From: Thalassotalea sediminis
GTDB taxonomy: Bacteria; Pseudomonadota; Gammaproteobacteria; Enterobacterales; Alteromonadaceae
Direction of reading: 5' to 3'
DNA: 64,000 bases
Assembly: GCF_030295915.1 (NCBI RefSeq)
Contig: NZ_AP027361.1
Span: forward strand, 2,418,001 to 2,482,000
Positions 36,655 to 45,340 of this stretch are shown here, one piece after another. A model generated the notes under the pieces. That model saw nothing but the letters and a program-made list of their open reading frames with translations, did no database searches and was not told the origin of the DNA. How positions within the stretch are numbered: position 1 is the first letter of the stretch; the number at the start of each line of letters is the position of its first letter. The translations under genes and the position numbers were made by a program.

Positions 36655-37838
36655 TATTTAATTCTCCCAGCAGTAAACGGATACGCTTCTGGATATTTCT
36701 TGATATGTGTTTTAAGAGACTCAAGTTGCTTTTGTAAGTGCTCTGGAACTTGGTCATAAACGTCAGTAACTAAGTCTTCAACAGGTGGCTTATCAATTTT
36801 TTCAGCCACTTTCACTGCTGCTAGTATATCTTCACGTAACTGCTCAAATAATGCGGTTTCTTGTTCTTCATTCCACCAATTTTTAGCTAACATCCACGAC
36901 TTCATACGTGAGATTGGATCATGAGCATGCCACTTTTCTTCTTCTTCTTTGGTTCGATAACCAGAAGGATCATCAGATGTAGAGTGGGCCCCTAGGCGAT
37001 AAGACATGGCTTCAATAATAACAGGTTTGTTTTCTTCTAAAGCGTACATTCTAGCAAGTTGAACTGCTTTTAAAACGGCTAATATATCATTGCCATCTAT
37101 ACGAATCGTTTTAATGCCATATCCAACACCACGCGACGCAATACCATTACCAACGTATTGTTCATCTGACGGTGTAGAAATGGCGTAACCATTATTGCGA
37201 CAGAAAAAGATAACCGGCGCATTGTGAACTGCGGCCATATTTAAACCAGCATGAAAGTCGCCCTCAGAAGCAGCTCCTTCACCAAAATAACAAAGTGTTA
37301 CTGCATCTTTTCCTTGAAGTTTTTGACCATAGGCATAACCAGCTGCTTGTGGAATTTGCGTGCCTAAAGGAGAAGAAATAGTCATGTAGTTCAACGCATT
37401 AGACCCGTAATGGATCGGCATCTGACGACCTTTACCTAGATCTTTTTCATTAGAAAACATCTGGTTCATAAAGTCTTCTAAACTGAAACCACGATAAATT
37501 AACGCACCTTGTTCACGGTATTGCGCCATTATCATATCTTGCGCTTCCAAGCCTGCAGCTCCGCCGACACTTGCGGCTTCTTCGCCTAATGCTGCCATAT
37601 AAAAACTAATACGACCTTGGCGTTGAGCACCAATCATGCGCTCATCTAGTGCGCGATGAAAAGCAAGTGCTTTATAAATTTTTACCGCGTGTTCTTCATT
37701 AATATCAGGAAGTTCAGCGCCGTCATATACAGTGCCATCTTGTTGTAATATTTTGAGGATGGGGATTTCAACTGAATGACCATCAATAAAAGCCGCGTTA
37801 TGTACAACAGGACCTTCTTTGTAAATGTCAGTATTCAT
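36654..37838 (-). CDS. bkdA1: Branched-chain 2-oxoacid dehydrogenase E1 alpha subunit
   Basis: This 394-residue subunit contains the TPP-binding segment running from [15 protein letters not shown] to [12 protein letters not shown]. It also has the branched-chain-type [15 protein letters not shown] and the [13 protein letters not shown] phosphorylation-loop region, which separate it from pyruvate dehydrogenase E1. It is the first gene of the three-gene bkd operon. The 289 bp upstream contain a near-palindrome at 37978-37993 that might bind a branched-chain catabolism regulator. Confidence 0.95.
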   Translation of the reverse strand: MNTDIYKEGPVVHNAAFIDGHSVEIPILKILQQDGTVYDGAELPDINEEHAVKIYKALAFHRALDERMIGAQRQGRISFYMAALGEEAASVGGAAGLEAQDMIMAQYREQGALIYRGFSLEDFMNQMFSNEKDLGKGRQMPIHYGSNALNYMTISSPLGTQIPQAAGYAYGQKLQGKDAVTLCYFGEGAASEGDFHAGLNMAAVHNAPVIFFCRNNGYAISTPSDEQYVGNGIASRGVGYGIKTIRIDGNDILAVLKAVQLARMYALEENKPVIIEAMSYRLGAHSTSDDPSGYRTKEEEEKWHAHDPISRMKSWMLAKNWWNEEQETALFEQLREDILAAVKVAEKIDKPPVEDLVTDVYDQVPEHLQKQLESLKTHIKKYPEAYPFTAGRIK

Positions 37839-37977
37839 AGCCTTCTCTTATGTTTTGCCCTTGTTTAAGGGAATATCAAAAACCTATATGCAATCAAGTA
37901 TAGTGCGAGATCACACAAATGAGACTTTCGTTTGGGTACGTTATCATTAATGTTTTTTAACCTGCGCAAACTTTACC

Positions 37978-37993
37978 TTTACGTTAACTGTAA
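37978..37993. promoter_or_regulatory. Possible regulator site upstream of the bkd operon
   Basis: TTTACGTTAACTGTAA is a near-palindrome centred on GTTAAC, with one extra base in the right arm. It resembles sites described for LiuR, a MerR-type regulator of branched-chain amino acid catabolism in gammaproteobacteria. It lies 140 bp upstream of the E1 alpha start. The match is approximate and was made by eye. Confidence 0.25.
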
Positions 37994-38127
37994 TGCAAGT
38001 TTCCTAAAACAGGCGTTTTAAAACTTATTTGTAAGTGAACATTATTGTTTACAGCTCAAAAAATATCCAGCAAACACTCTTTTAATAACAATACGTTAGC
38101 AGAGTTACCGTAATCAAAATTTCTCGA

Positions 38128-39207
38128 TTAATTTTCGTTTAATGTTGCAGGAATAACCGTGAGTATTGCCCGCTGCCCAATAGCAACATTAGCATTTGGA
38201 AAAATAATCGCCTCACCTTTATGTTGCGTTTTAATTTCTCTATCGCCATCAACGGCAATAACATGACCTTTAGGAAAGTCAGTAAAATTAACCGTATCGT
38301 CAGAAAAGGTAAGTTGAAAATCTTGATGTTCGCGATTAATTACCTGTGCAACGGTAAAAATATGAAAATCATCTTCATTGTAGGGCTTAAGCGCTAGGTC
38401 TTCTCCAGATACTAATTTAGTCAGCGTATCTGCAACTTGACTAAATTGTGTCATGTCATTTTCACCAAAAGGCTTTACCTTGCCTAATTCAATTGTAAAC
38501 GCGTCAGCGCCAAACTGTTTTGAAGAAAAGTAACTAAAGGTTGTTGTTGGTGAATTCGACAATAAGATCGTGTTTACACCGCAAGCCAATAAAAATTGTA
38601 ATTGCTCTGGTTTTCGAGGAGAACCATGTAAAAAAGGATAGACAGCAAACTTGTCGTACTTTGCACCACGTATAGCCGTATGAAGATCATAGTGCATGCG
38701 TTCTCGGTTAGCACTAAGTTTATCGCCTTGCTGATAGAAGCTTCTAATCGTATTTTCTAATAATAGTGCTCGCTTGCGTTCTTTATTTATTAACCCTGGA
38801 CCATTGCCTTGATCAATAGAATGTCCGCCGGAAAATAGTCTATTCATATTTTCCTCGACAAAGCGCTCAGCAATATTCATCGACGCAATATTACCAAAAA
38901 TAAACAGTACACGTTGTTTAACAACTAACTGACCAAGTATAATTTTTTGAATTATATCGCGACAAATTTCGATCGGTGCTGTTTCATTGCCGTGCACACC
39001 ACTAGACAATACGATGTCTTGCGTAGTATCGATATGTTTTGGTGTTATTGAAATAATACCTGTTTCTAAAACAGACACTGTACACTGTGTGGATGTGGAT
39101 TGATGCGTAACATCAAAGGAGAATGTTTCTGGCAATGACCAAGGATGCTCGCGAGATAATGCTAAAAAATCACCCGAAGATTGTAACTGCTGTTGTAATC
39201 TACCCAA
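38128..39207 (-). CDS. astE: Succinylglutamate desuccinylase
   Basis: This zinc enzyme of about 359 residues carries out the last step of the arginine succinyltransferase pathway (N-succinylglutamate to glutamate and succinate). The zinc site is visible as GVHGNETAP and DLHTAIRG, and the catalytic Glu lies in FTIELGKVKPFGEND. The start is uncertain. No ATG exists near the N-terminus, and a TTG at 39207 gives a length close to the family (about 320-350) with a few extra residues. No clear ribosome binding site is visible. The other ast genes are not nearby, so it is a lone pathway gene here. It would help degrade the arginine released by the cyanophycin locus. Confidence 0.88.
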   Translation of the reverse strand: MGRLQQQLQSSGDFLALSREHPWSLPETFSFDVTHQSTSTQCTVSVLETGIISITPKHIDTTQDIVLSSGVHGNETAPIEICRDIIQKIILGQLVVKQRVLFIFGNIASMNIAERFVEENMNRLFSGGHSIDQGNGPGLINKERKRALLLENTIRSFYQQGDKLSANRERMHYDLHTAIRGAKYDKFAVYPFLHGSPRKPEQLQFLLACGVNTILLSNSPTTTFSYFSSKQFGADAFTIELGKVKPFGENDMTQFSQVADTLTKLVSGEDLALKPYNEDDFHIFTVAQVINREHQDFQLTFSDDTVNFTDFPKGHVIAVDGDREIKTQHKGEAIIFPNANVAIGQRAILTVIPATLNEN

Positions 39208-39387
39208 ACCAATTTCTTTATAAAATAAATGATAAGCACTATTGTAAAATATTTATCACATTTTTTAACTATAAAATTTGCTCAGCAGACCATTCAGCGA
39301 TTTATCGATAGAAAACTTTACAGCAGGTTTTCATTATTTAGCTCGATTAACCTTGCTCATTTTGTCTGTTAAAGAATAAAACAGCGT

Positions 39388-40125
39388 TTACGTATGTCCG
39401 TGAATAGCATTTTTACCTCGATGCTTTGCCACTAACAGAGCGTCTTCTGCATCATGTAAAATATCTTCAGCAATATGATTTTTTTCGTAAATAGCATAAC
39501 CAATGCTGCAGGTTACATCTACCGTAGAGGTCATGGTTTTATCGTCTATGGCTTGCTGTAATCTTTCTGCGACTTGATACGGTGTTGTTTCAGGCAATAG
39601 TGGCGCAATAACAATAAAGTTATCATCTAACCAGCGGCACAACACAGCTTTTTGTGGTAAGGCCGTGTATAGCTTTCTCGTTACTTGTTTTAGCACTTCA
39701 TCGCCTACAATTTGACCATATAAATCATTAACCTTTTTAAAGTCATCTAAATCAATTTGATAAACGGCAAATGCTTGATTATGTTTATTCGCTAACTCAC
39801 ACCATGAAATCAAGCTAAGTTGGCCTGAACGCCTGTTTGGCAATCCAGTTAGTGGATCAATCAATGAAATTTGTTCAAGGGTATGCGCCATAATGCCAAG
39901 TTCTTTAATTCGACGATAACTAAAGACCAACCAACTTATGACCAATGTGAAAGTTACAGGTATAAATTCATCAATTTCATATTTTTCATTCTGTTGCACA
40001 AATAAATACAACCATTCGAAAAAATCGACTTGCATAAAAAGTATCAAAAATGCGAAATTTACAACCGCAATAATAATGAGGTCTTTAATCACGGTTGGCC
40101 GATGAAAATACTGACGATGAGGCAT
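39388..40125 (-). CDS. Membrane GGDEF protein with degenerate active site
   Basis: This 245-residue protein has two N-terminal membrane helices (about 14-32 and 54-71). A GGDEF domain (about 85-243) is recognised by DPLTGLPNRRSG, QIDLDDFKKVND and the C-terminal CSIGYAIYEKN. The signature loop reads LDDNF (166-170) instead of GGDEF, so the two glycines and the catalytic acidic residue pattern are lost. The protein is very unlikely to make c-di-GMP and may act as a GTP or c-di-GMP sensor. It is a single gene between astE and pgm. Confidence 0.85.
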   Translation of the reverse strand: MPHRQYFHRPTVIKDLIIIAVVNFAFLILFMQVDFFEWLYLFVQQNEKYEIDEFIPVTFTLVISWLVFSYRRIKELGIMAHTLEQISLIDPLTGLPNRRSGQLSLISWCELANKHNQAFAVYQIDLDDFKKVNDLYGQIVGDEVLKQVTRKLYTALPQKAVLCRWLDDNFIVIAPLLPETTPYQVAERLQQAIDDKTMTSTVDVTCSIGYAIYEKNHIAEDILHDAEDALLVAKHRGKNAIHGHT

Positions 40126-40223
40126 ACTATCTCTTTGAAAAATATTATTATTTTTAAATTATTTAACGTCTAAATATCATCCTTGATAATTCAAACCGGC
40201 TAATTGTACTTTATTTGAACAAT

Positions 40224-41870
40224 TTATGCTTTATTTTTTGTAAATAATTTATTAACAATATGTTGAGCTTCATGAATAATTAAGTCGAGATGTGCTTCAC
40301 TAATGAAACTTTCTGCATATATTTTATAGATATCTTCTGTGCCTGAAGGTCTAGCGGCAAACCAACCGTTTTCAGCAGTAATTTTTATGCCACCGATAGC
40401 GGCGCCGTTTGCCGGTGCGTGAGTCATTTTTTCTTTAATGGGTTCATCAGCAAGCGTTTTTTCTTCAATTTCATTGATATCAATAGCTGAAAAGACCTGC
40501 TTTTGTTCGTAACTGGCAACTGCCTCGTTGCGTTTATAACAAGGCTCACCTAACGATTGCGCAAGTTCATTATAATACTGTTGAGGATCTTTACCCGTTA
40601 CCGCTAAAATTTCTGCTGCCAATAGCGCCATAACAAACCCATCTTTGTCTGTCGTCCAACAGCTGCCATCTAGTGCTAAGAATGTGGCGCCAGCGCTTTC
40701 TTCACCGCCAAAGGCATACTCACCAGAATGTAACCCCTCAACAAACCATTTAAAGCCAACAGGCACTTCTGCTAACGGCTTATTAAGTGACGCAGCCACG
40801 CGATCGATCATTGAACTAGAAACAAGTGTTTTTCCTATTTTACAGTCTTCTGGCCAACTTCGATGAGTCATTAAATAATGAATGGCGACTGCCAAAAAAT
40901 GATTGGGATTCATTAGGCCGCCTGTTTTGGTCACAATACCGTGACGATCAAAATCAGCATCATTCCCAACGGCAATATCAAAGCTATCTTTAAGCTCTAT
41001 CAAGCTTGCCATTGCGTATGGAGAAGAACAATCCATACGAATTTTGCCATCCTTATCGAGTGTCATAAATGAGAAACTTGGATCTACGTTTTCATTCACA
41101 ACACTTAACGCCAAATGATAATGCTCGGCTATCGCTGGCCAGTAGTGAATACCTGAGCCCCCCATAGGATCTGCACCTATAGTTACACCCGCTTCACTAA
41201 TTGCTTTTAGATTAATGACTTTGCTTAATTCCGCGACATAAAAACCGATAAAATCTTGTTTTCGTAGTAGAGGTGAAGTCAACGCATGTTGATAACTAGA
41301 TTGTTTAGCGTCAAGTAAACCTCTTTGAATAATATCATTCGCACGCCTTTCGATTAGTGCTGTAATTTCACCTTCGGCTGGCCCACCATGAGGAGGGTTA
41401 TATTTTATGCCGCCGTCAGCCGGTGGGTTATGTGAAGGTGTAATGATAATGCCATCGGCATTAGCAGCATTGCTATTATTATAATCAACGATTAATCGAG
41501 AGATAACAGGGGTTGGCGTAAAACCAAGATCTTCCTGAACAATAACGGGGACGTTATTAGCAATTAGCACACTTAAAGCCGTTGCAAATGCAGGTTCAGA
41601 TAAAGCGTGCGTATCTTTACCTAAAAACAAAGGCCCATCGATCCCCTCTTGATGGCGGTATTCAGCAATCGCTTGGCATATAGCGATGATGTGGTGTTCA
41701 TTAAAACTAAGGTTACTAGCGTTCCCACGATGTCCGGAGGTGCCGAATTTAACACGTTGCGCAATCTCTTTTACATCCGGTTGAAAAAGATAATAGTGAC
41801 TCACAACCAGTGGAATATTTTCTAAATCACTTGGCGATGCTTTCTGTCCCGCGTGTTTATGAACCGACAT
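40224..41870 (-). CDS. pgm: Phosphoglucomutase (alpha-D-glucose phosphate-specific)
   Basis: This 548-residue enzyme interconverts glucose 1-phosphate and glucose 6-phosphate. The family landmarks are KFGTSGHRG near the N-terminus, the phosphoserine loop TPSHNPPADGG, the metal-binding GNDADFDRHG, GGEESAGATF and the C-terminal phosphate-binding ARPSGTEDIYKIY. The length matches Escherichia coli Pgm (546). It starts 16 bp after seqA, as in enterobacteria, where seqA and pgm form an operon. Confidence 0.96.
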   Translation of the reverse strand: MSVHKHAGQKASPSDLENIPLVVSHYYLFQPDVKEIAQRVKFGTSGHRGNASNLSFNEHHIIAICQAIAEYRHQEGIDGPLFLGKDTHALSEPAFATALSVLIANNVPVIVQEDLGFTPTPVISRLIVDYNNSNAANADGIIITPSHNPPADGGIKYNPPHGGPAEGEITALIERRANDIIQRGLLDAKQSSYQHALTSPLLRKQDFIGFYVAELSKVINLKAISEAGVTIGADPMGGSGIHYWPAIAEHYHLALSVVNENVDPSFSFMTLDKDGKIRMDCSSPYAMASLIELKDSFDIAVGNDADFDRHGIVTKTGGLMNPNHFLAVAIHYLMTHRSWPEDCKIGKTLVSSSMIDRVAASLNKPLAEVPVGFKWFVEGLHSGEYAFGGEESAGATFLALDGSCWTTDKDGFVMALLAAEILAVTGKDPQQYYNELAQSLGEPCYKRNEAVASYEQKQVFSAIDINEIEEKTLADEPIKEKMTHAPANGAAIGGIKITAENGWFAARPSGTEDIYKIYAESFISEAHLDLIIHEAQHIVNKLFTKNKA

Positions 41871-41886
41871 TAAAACCCCTTAATAA

Positions 41887-42435
41887 CTAAAGTAAATCTC
41901 GAATTTTCTCTATTTGATTCTCTTCGTAACCTAATGCTTTTGCGACTTCTGTAATCATCATTTTCTTACGCGTCGTGTTTGAATTAGTAATCACCCAAAA
42001 TCGACTATCTGGTATTTGACGCGGTTTAGTACTGCTACCAGATTCACTTAACGCTTTTTCGCTATCAGCAAAATACAAGCGATCGCGACCTCTTATATTT
42101 AGCACAATTGAAAACGCCTCACCATGCATACGATGCAATGCTGATAATAACAACAAAAATCGACCAACTACACCCCGTTGCATAGCTAGCTCTTCCTTAT
42201 TTATAACATCGAATACGTTTTTGTTTTTATTTATTTTAACCTGTGAAGGTGCAGGCTCTTTTTTATCAACCGTAAAGGTTTTTGTTACTTTATCTTCGCT
42301 TATCTTTATATCTTGCGATTGGTTACCTGGCAAGGATAACAAGCGGCGCAAAATGGAAGATGCACTTTCGCCGATATACTGTGTGTTTGACGCCAAATAT
42401 TGATACAACTCTTCATCTATTTCGATATGTTTCAT
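41887..42435 (-). CDS. seqA: Replication initiation negative modulator SeqA
   Basis: This 182-residue protein binds hemimethylated GATC sites, delays re-initiation at oriC and organises new DNA. The N-terminal oligomerisation region is [15 protein letters not shown] with [12 protein letters not shown] variable linker (about 45-75) follows, then the DNA-binding domain with RGRDRLYF and SNTTRKKMM, which contact the methylated GATC. Its presence implies Dam methylation in this organism. It is divergent from ybfF and operonic with pgm. Confidence 0.96.
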   Translation of the reverse strand: MKHIEIDEELYQYLASNTQYIGESASSILRRLLSLPGNQSQDIKISEDKVTKTFTVDKKEPAPSQVKINKNKNVFDVINKEELAMQRGVVGRFLLLLSALHRMHGEAFSIVLNIRGRDRLYFADSEKALSESGSSTKPRQIPDSRFWVITNSNTTRKKMMITEVAKALGYEENQIEKIRDLL

Positions 42436-42561
42436 CTAATAACCTTACCACTATAATTGCGAGCAAGATTATACTGAGCTTCACAACAAGTCTCTAGAGG
42501 GAATTTAGCTTATTGATGAAATTCAGTATAATAACGCCATTATTCACAAAATTTATATTCC

Positions 42562-43332
42562 ATGACCATACTTCATTATCAACAACAAGGCAGTGGTAGC
42601 GACCTTATACTCATACATGGACTACTAGGCAGTCTTGAAAACTTAAACATGGTTGCCAAACCTCTTAGCCTTCAATATAAAGTAACGAATGTCGACGTTA
42701 GAAATCATGGCGCCTCTCCCCACATTGATGATATGAATTATGAATCTTTAGCTAAAGATATTATTGATACAATGGATGCACTCGACATAACGCAGGCAAG
42801 TATTCTCGGTCACTCCATGGGAGGAAAAATAGCAATGCAAGTTGCATTGCAATACCCTCATCGTATCAACAAGCTAATAATTGCAGACATTGCTCCTGTT
42901 GCCTATCCGCCACATCATGAAAAAATATTCGCAGGGTTAAATGCTATCGAACTTGATAACATAGCTAATAGAAAAGAAGCAGACGCAACGCTATCAGCTT
43001 ACGTACCAGAACCTGGAATAAGACAGTTTCTTCTTCGAAACCTGACGAAACAAAGAGACCATTTTATATTCAAATGTAACCTTGCCTTTCTAACACACCG
43101 TTATGCTCAGATAATGGCAGCGTATCAAGGGAACGAACAGTTTTCAGGTCAAACATTGTTTATTAAAGGTGGTGAATCTCAGTACATTACGAGTGATCAC
43201 CGCGAAACAATAAATAGGTTATTTCCTAATGCAAAGGCCAAAATTATTCAAGGTGCAGGCCATTGGTTACATGCGGAGAAAACAACCGCATTCAACAAAA
43301 TAGTAGGCGATTTTTTAGAAAAAAACGATTAA
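42562..43332 (+). CDS. ybfF: YbfF-type esterase (alpha/beta hydrolase)
   Basis: This 256-residue alpha/beta hydrolase has HGLLGSLENL, the nucleophile elbow GHSMGGK, an Asp/Glu region IKGGESQYI and the catalytic His in GAGHWLHAEK. YbfF proteins hydrolyse acyl esters, including acyl-CoA-like substrates in vitro. The divergent position next to seqA-pgm is the same as in Escherichia coli, which supports the assignment. Confidence 0.93.
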   Translation: MTILHYQQQGSGSDLILIHGLLGSLENLNMVAKPLSLQYKVTNVDVRNHGASPHIDDMNYESLAKDIIDTMDALDITQASILGHSMGGKIAMQVALQYPHRINKLIIADIAPVAYPPHHEKIFAGLNAIELDNIANRKEADATLSAYVPEPGIRQFLLRNLTKQRDHFIFKCNLAFLTHRYAQIMAAYQGNEQFSGQTLFIKGGESQYITSDHRETINRLFPNAKAKIIQGAGHWLHAEKTTAFNKIVGDFLEKND

Positions 43333-43442
43333 CGACATTTATTTTTACTTTTTATTGCATATGCAATATTATTCATGTTAAAAATAATACGTAAAGTGCT
43401 CTCAATGTGCTATAGTCGCGCCTGAATTTTTTAAGGTGAATT

Positions 43443-43664
43443 ATGCTTGCTGAACACTTTGCTTTAATTGAAACAATAGGGTTAAACCTATTTTTTGTTT
43501 TTATATTTATTTTCATAGGGTTATCTATTCATGACGTTATGAAAAAGAATAATGTACCTAAAATGGGACAATACGTTGTGTATTTCGTGTTGTTTTTAGG
43601 CTGTGCTGGCTTCATTGCTAAAGGCGTGATCCAATTCATTTGGGAAAGTCAGGGCCTAGGTTAA
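43443..43664 (+). CDS. DUF2788 small membrane protein
   Basis: This 73-residue protein has two membrane helices (about 9-30 and 42-64) separated by HDVMKKNNVPKMGQYVV, the conserved loop of DUF2788. The family is common in Vibrio, Shewanella and Alteromonadales between ybfF and ybfE. No function is known. The gene ends 2 bp before ybfE, so the two are probably co-transcribed. Confidence 0.88.
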   Translation: MLAEHFALIETIGLNLFFVFIFIFIGLSIHDVMKKNNVPKMGQYVVYFVLFLGCAGFIAKGVIQFIWESQGLG

Positions 43665-43666
43665 TC

Positions 43667-43948
43667 ATGGCAAAACACGAAGCAGATTTGACGACAATCG
43701 ACTTATTTGGTGACGATAAGCGACCTGGACGCCCAAAAACCAATCCGCATTCGCGGAGTGTTCAGATTCGTATTAATAAACGAAATCAAGTTAAGCGAGA
43801 CCGTAATAACGGCCTAAAACGCGTTGAGTTTAAAATTCATCAAAATCTGATAGAAAAATTAGATCAATTAGCAAAGAATGCTGACTGTAACAGAAGTGAG
43901 CTTATCGAATCACTTATCGTAAAAGCGTTAGCAAACGAAGAAAATTAA
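43667..43948 (+). CDS. ybfE: YbfE family protein (LexA-regulated in E. coli), ribbon-helix-helix-like
   Basis: This 93-residue basic protein has the family start AKHEADLTTIDLFGDDKRPGR, trimmed here to LTTIDLFGDDKRPGRPK. A C-terminal ribbon-helix-helix-like segment (RVEFKIHQNLIEKLDQLA, then NRSELIESLIVKAL) suggests DNA binding. Its homologue in Escherichia coli belongs to the SOS regulon. I saw no clear LexA box upstream here. The start at 43667 is the family start; the frame extends nine codons into the preceding gene. fldA follows after 19 bp. Confidence 0.9.
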   Translation: MAKHEADLTTIDLFGDDKRPGRPKTNPHSRSVQIRINKRNQVKRDRNNGLKRVEFKIHQNLIEKLDQLAKNADCNRSELIESLIVKALANEEN

Positions 43949-43967
43949 AGTTAAAAGGTTATTATTC

Positions 43968-44495
43968 ATGGCAATTGTAGGTTTATTTTTTGGTAGTGAC
44001 ACAGGTAACACTGAAGCTGTAGGCAAAATGATCCAAAAGAAATTGGGCAAAAAGATGGTTGAGGTAAAAGATATTGCCAAAAGTACCAAAGAAGATATTG
44101 CTGCTTTTGATCTGATTATTTTAGGTATTCCCACTTGGTATTACGGTGAAAACCAATGTGATTGGGATGATTTCTTACCTGAACTTGAAGAAATTGATTT
44201 TACCGACAAGCTTGTTGCTATTTATGGCTTAGGCGATCAAGAAGATTACGCAGAATACTTCTGTGATGCGATGGAACCATTAAGAGATATTTGCGAATCT
44301 AAAGGTGCAATAATCGTTGCTAATTGGCCGAATGAAGGATATGAATTTGAAGCTTCAAAAGCCCTTATCGACGAAAACACATTTATCGGTTTATGTGTTG
44401 ATGAAGATCGTCAACCTGAACTAACAGAAGAGCGTGTCGATAAATGGGTAAATCTAGTATACGAAGAAATGTGTTTAGCTGAACTTGCTGACTAA
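43968..44495 (+). CDS. fldA: Flavodoxin
   Basis: This 175-residue FMN electron carrier has the phosphate-binding loop GSDTGNTEAV near the N-terminus. The two FMN-stacking loops are at PTWYYGENQCDWDDF and GLGDQEDYAEYFCDAM. The acidic composition and length match long-chain flavodoxins such as Escherichia coli FldA. These serve pyruvate formate-lyase activation, isoprenoid synthesis and other reductions. It is encoded between ybfE and fur, the same order as in Escherichia coli. Confidence 0.97.
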   Translation: MAIVGLFFGSDTGNTEAVGKMIQKKLGKKMVEVKDIAKSTKEDIAAFDLIILGIPTWYYGENQCDWDDFLPELEEIDFTDKLVAIYGLGDQEDYAEYFCDAMEPLRDICESKGAIIVANWPNEGYEFEASKALIDENTFIGLCVDEDRQPELTEERVDKWVNLVYEEMCLAELAD

Positions 44496-44516
44496 CACAG
44501 ATCTAAATCAATTATA

Positions 44517-44542
44517 AAGCCTGCTTTTCAGCAGGTTTTTTT
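44517..44542 (+). terminator. Terminator after fldA
   Basis: AAGCCTGC and GCAGG pair around the loop TTTTCA (44517-44535), followed by seven T (44536-44542). This ends the ybfE-fldA transcript 20 bp after the stop. Confidence 0.85.
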
Positions 44543-44559
44543 ATACCTAAAAACTATAT

Positions 44560-44579
44560 ACCCTTAAATATTTTAGGGT
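44560..44579. promoter_or_regulatory. 20-bp near-palindrome between fldA and fur
   Basis: ACCCTTAAATATTTTAGGGT is symmetric at all but one pair of positions (arms ACCCT/AGGGT, centre AAATATTT). It lies after the fldA terminator, about 120 bp upstream of the fur start, so it may be an operator for fur. It does not match the usual Fur box well. The binding protein is unknown. Confidence 0.4.
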
Positions 44580-44701
44580 TTTATCAACAAAAACAAATAA
44601 ATAAGCAATACAGTATTAGTAAATTAACGTAAATAGCGCTTTAATATCACTGCGATTAACACTATAATTTTACCCTTTAGGACCAATTGAGACGTTACTT
44701 C

Positions 44702-45145
44702 ATGCCAGATCAAAACGAAGAACTAAAAAGAGCCGGATTAAAGATTACGTTACCCCGCGTTAAGATCTTAGCCATTTTGCAAGATCCAAATAATCAACAT
44801 ATTAGCGCAGAAGACGTATACAAAATTTTGCTTGATCAAAATGAAGAAATTGGTCTCGCGACTGTTTATCGTGTACTAAACCAATTTGACGATGCGGGTA
44901 TCGTAACTCGCCACCATTTTGAAGGTGGTAAATCAGTATTCGAACTAAGTCATAAAAAGCATCATGACCATTTAGTCTGCTTAAAATGTGGCAAAGTTGT
45001 AGAATTTGAAGATGACGTGATTGAACAACGTCAGGAAGATATCGCAAACGCGCATAACATTCGCCTAACAAACCATAGCCTGTATTTATATGGTGAGTGC
45101 GAAGATAAAGATGCGTGTGAAAAATATAGAAAAACCCACCAATAA
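44702..45145 (+). CDS. fur: Ferric uptake regulator Fur
   Basis: This 147-residue iron-responsive repressor has a winged-helix DNA-binding domain (about 10-80) with LKITLPRVKIL and ATVYRVLNQFDDAGIV. The metal-binding dimerisation domain has HHFEGGKSVFEL, the HxHH cluster KKHHDHLVC, CxxC in CLKCG and the second Cys pair near the end. ATG 44702 gives the normal Fur start, MPDQNEELK; an in-frame TTG five codons earlier is unlikely. No strong ribosome binding site is visible. It has its own promoter region after the fldA terminator. Confidence 0.97.
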   Translation: MPDQNEELKRAGLKITLPRVKILAILQDPNNQHISAEDVYKILLDQNEEIGLATVYRVLNQFDDAGIVTRHHFEGGKSVFELSHKKHHDHLVCLKCGKVVEFEDDVIEQRQEDIANAHNIRLTNHSLYLYGECEDKDACEKYRKTHQ

Positions 45146-45155
45146 TTATAATCAG

Positions 45156-45181
45156 AAAGCGGCAGTAAAAGGCCGCTTTTT
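45156..45181 (+). terminator. Terminator after fur
   Basis: AAAGCGGC (45156-45163) pairs with GCCGCTTT (45172-45179) around an 8-base loop and runs into a T tract ending at 45181, just after the fur stop. Confidence 0.88.
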
Positions 45182-45340
45182 CGCTTTTACCCCGCATCAA
45201 AAGTATTACTCCCCTCTTCCCCTTATAACTTCGCTCTTTTAAGATATTTGTGCTATAAGTAAAATGAGTTCAATAAGTTAGCAAAAATAAAATGCGATAA
45301 AGCGACACTTTCTGTACCGTTCAACATAAAGGGAGTCTCA

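Noticed and set aside
44540-44700. Fur box in the fur promoter
   Set aside because: No convincing match to the GATAATGATAATCATTATC-type consensus; only the unrelated palindrome was reported.
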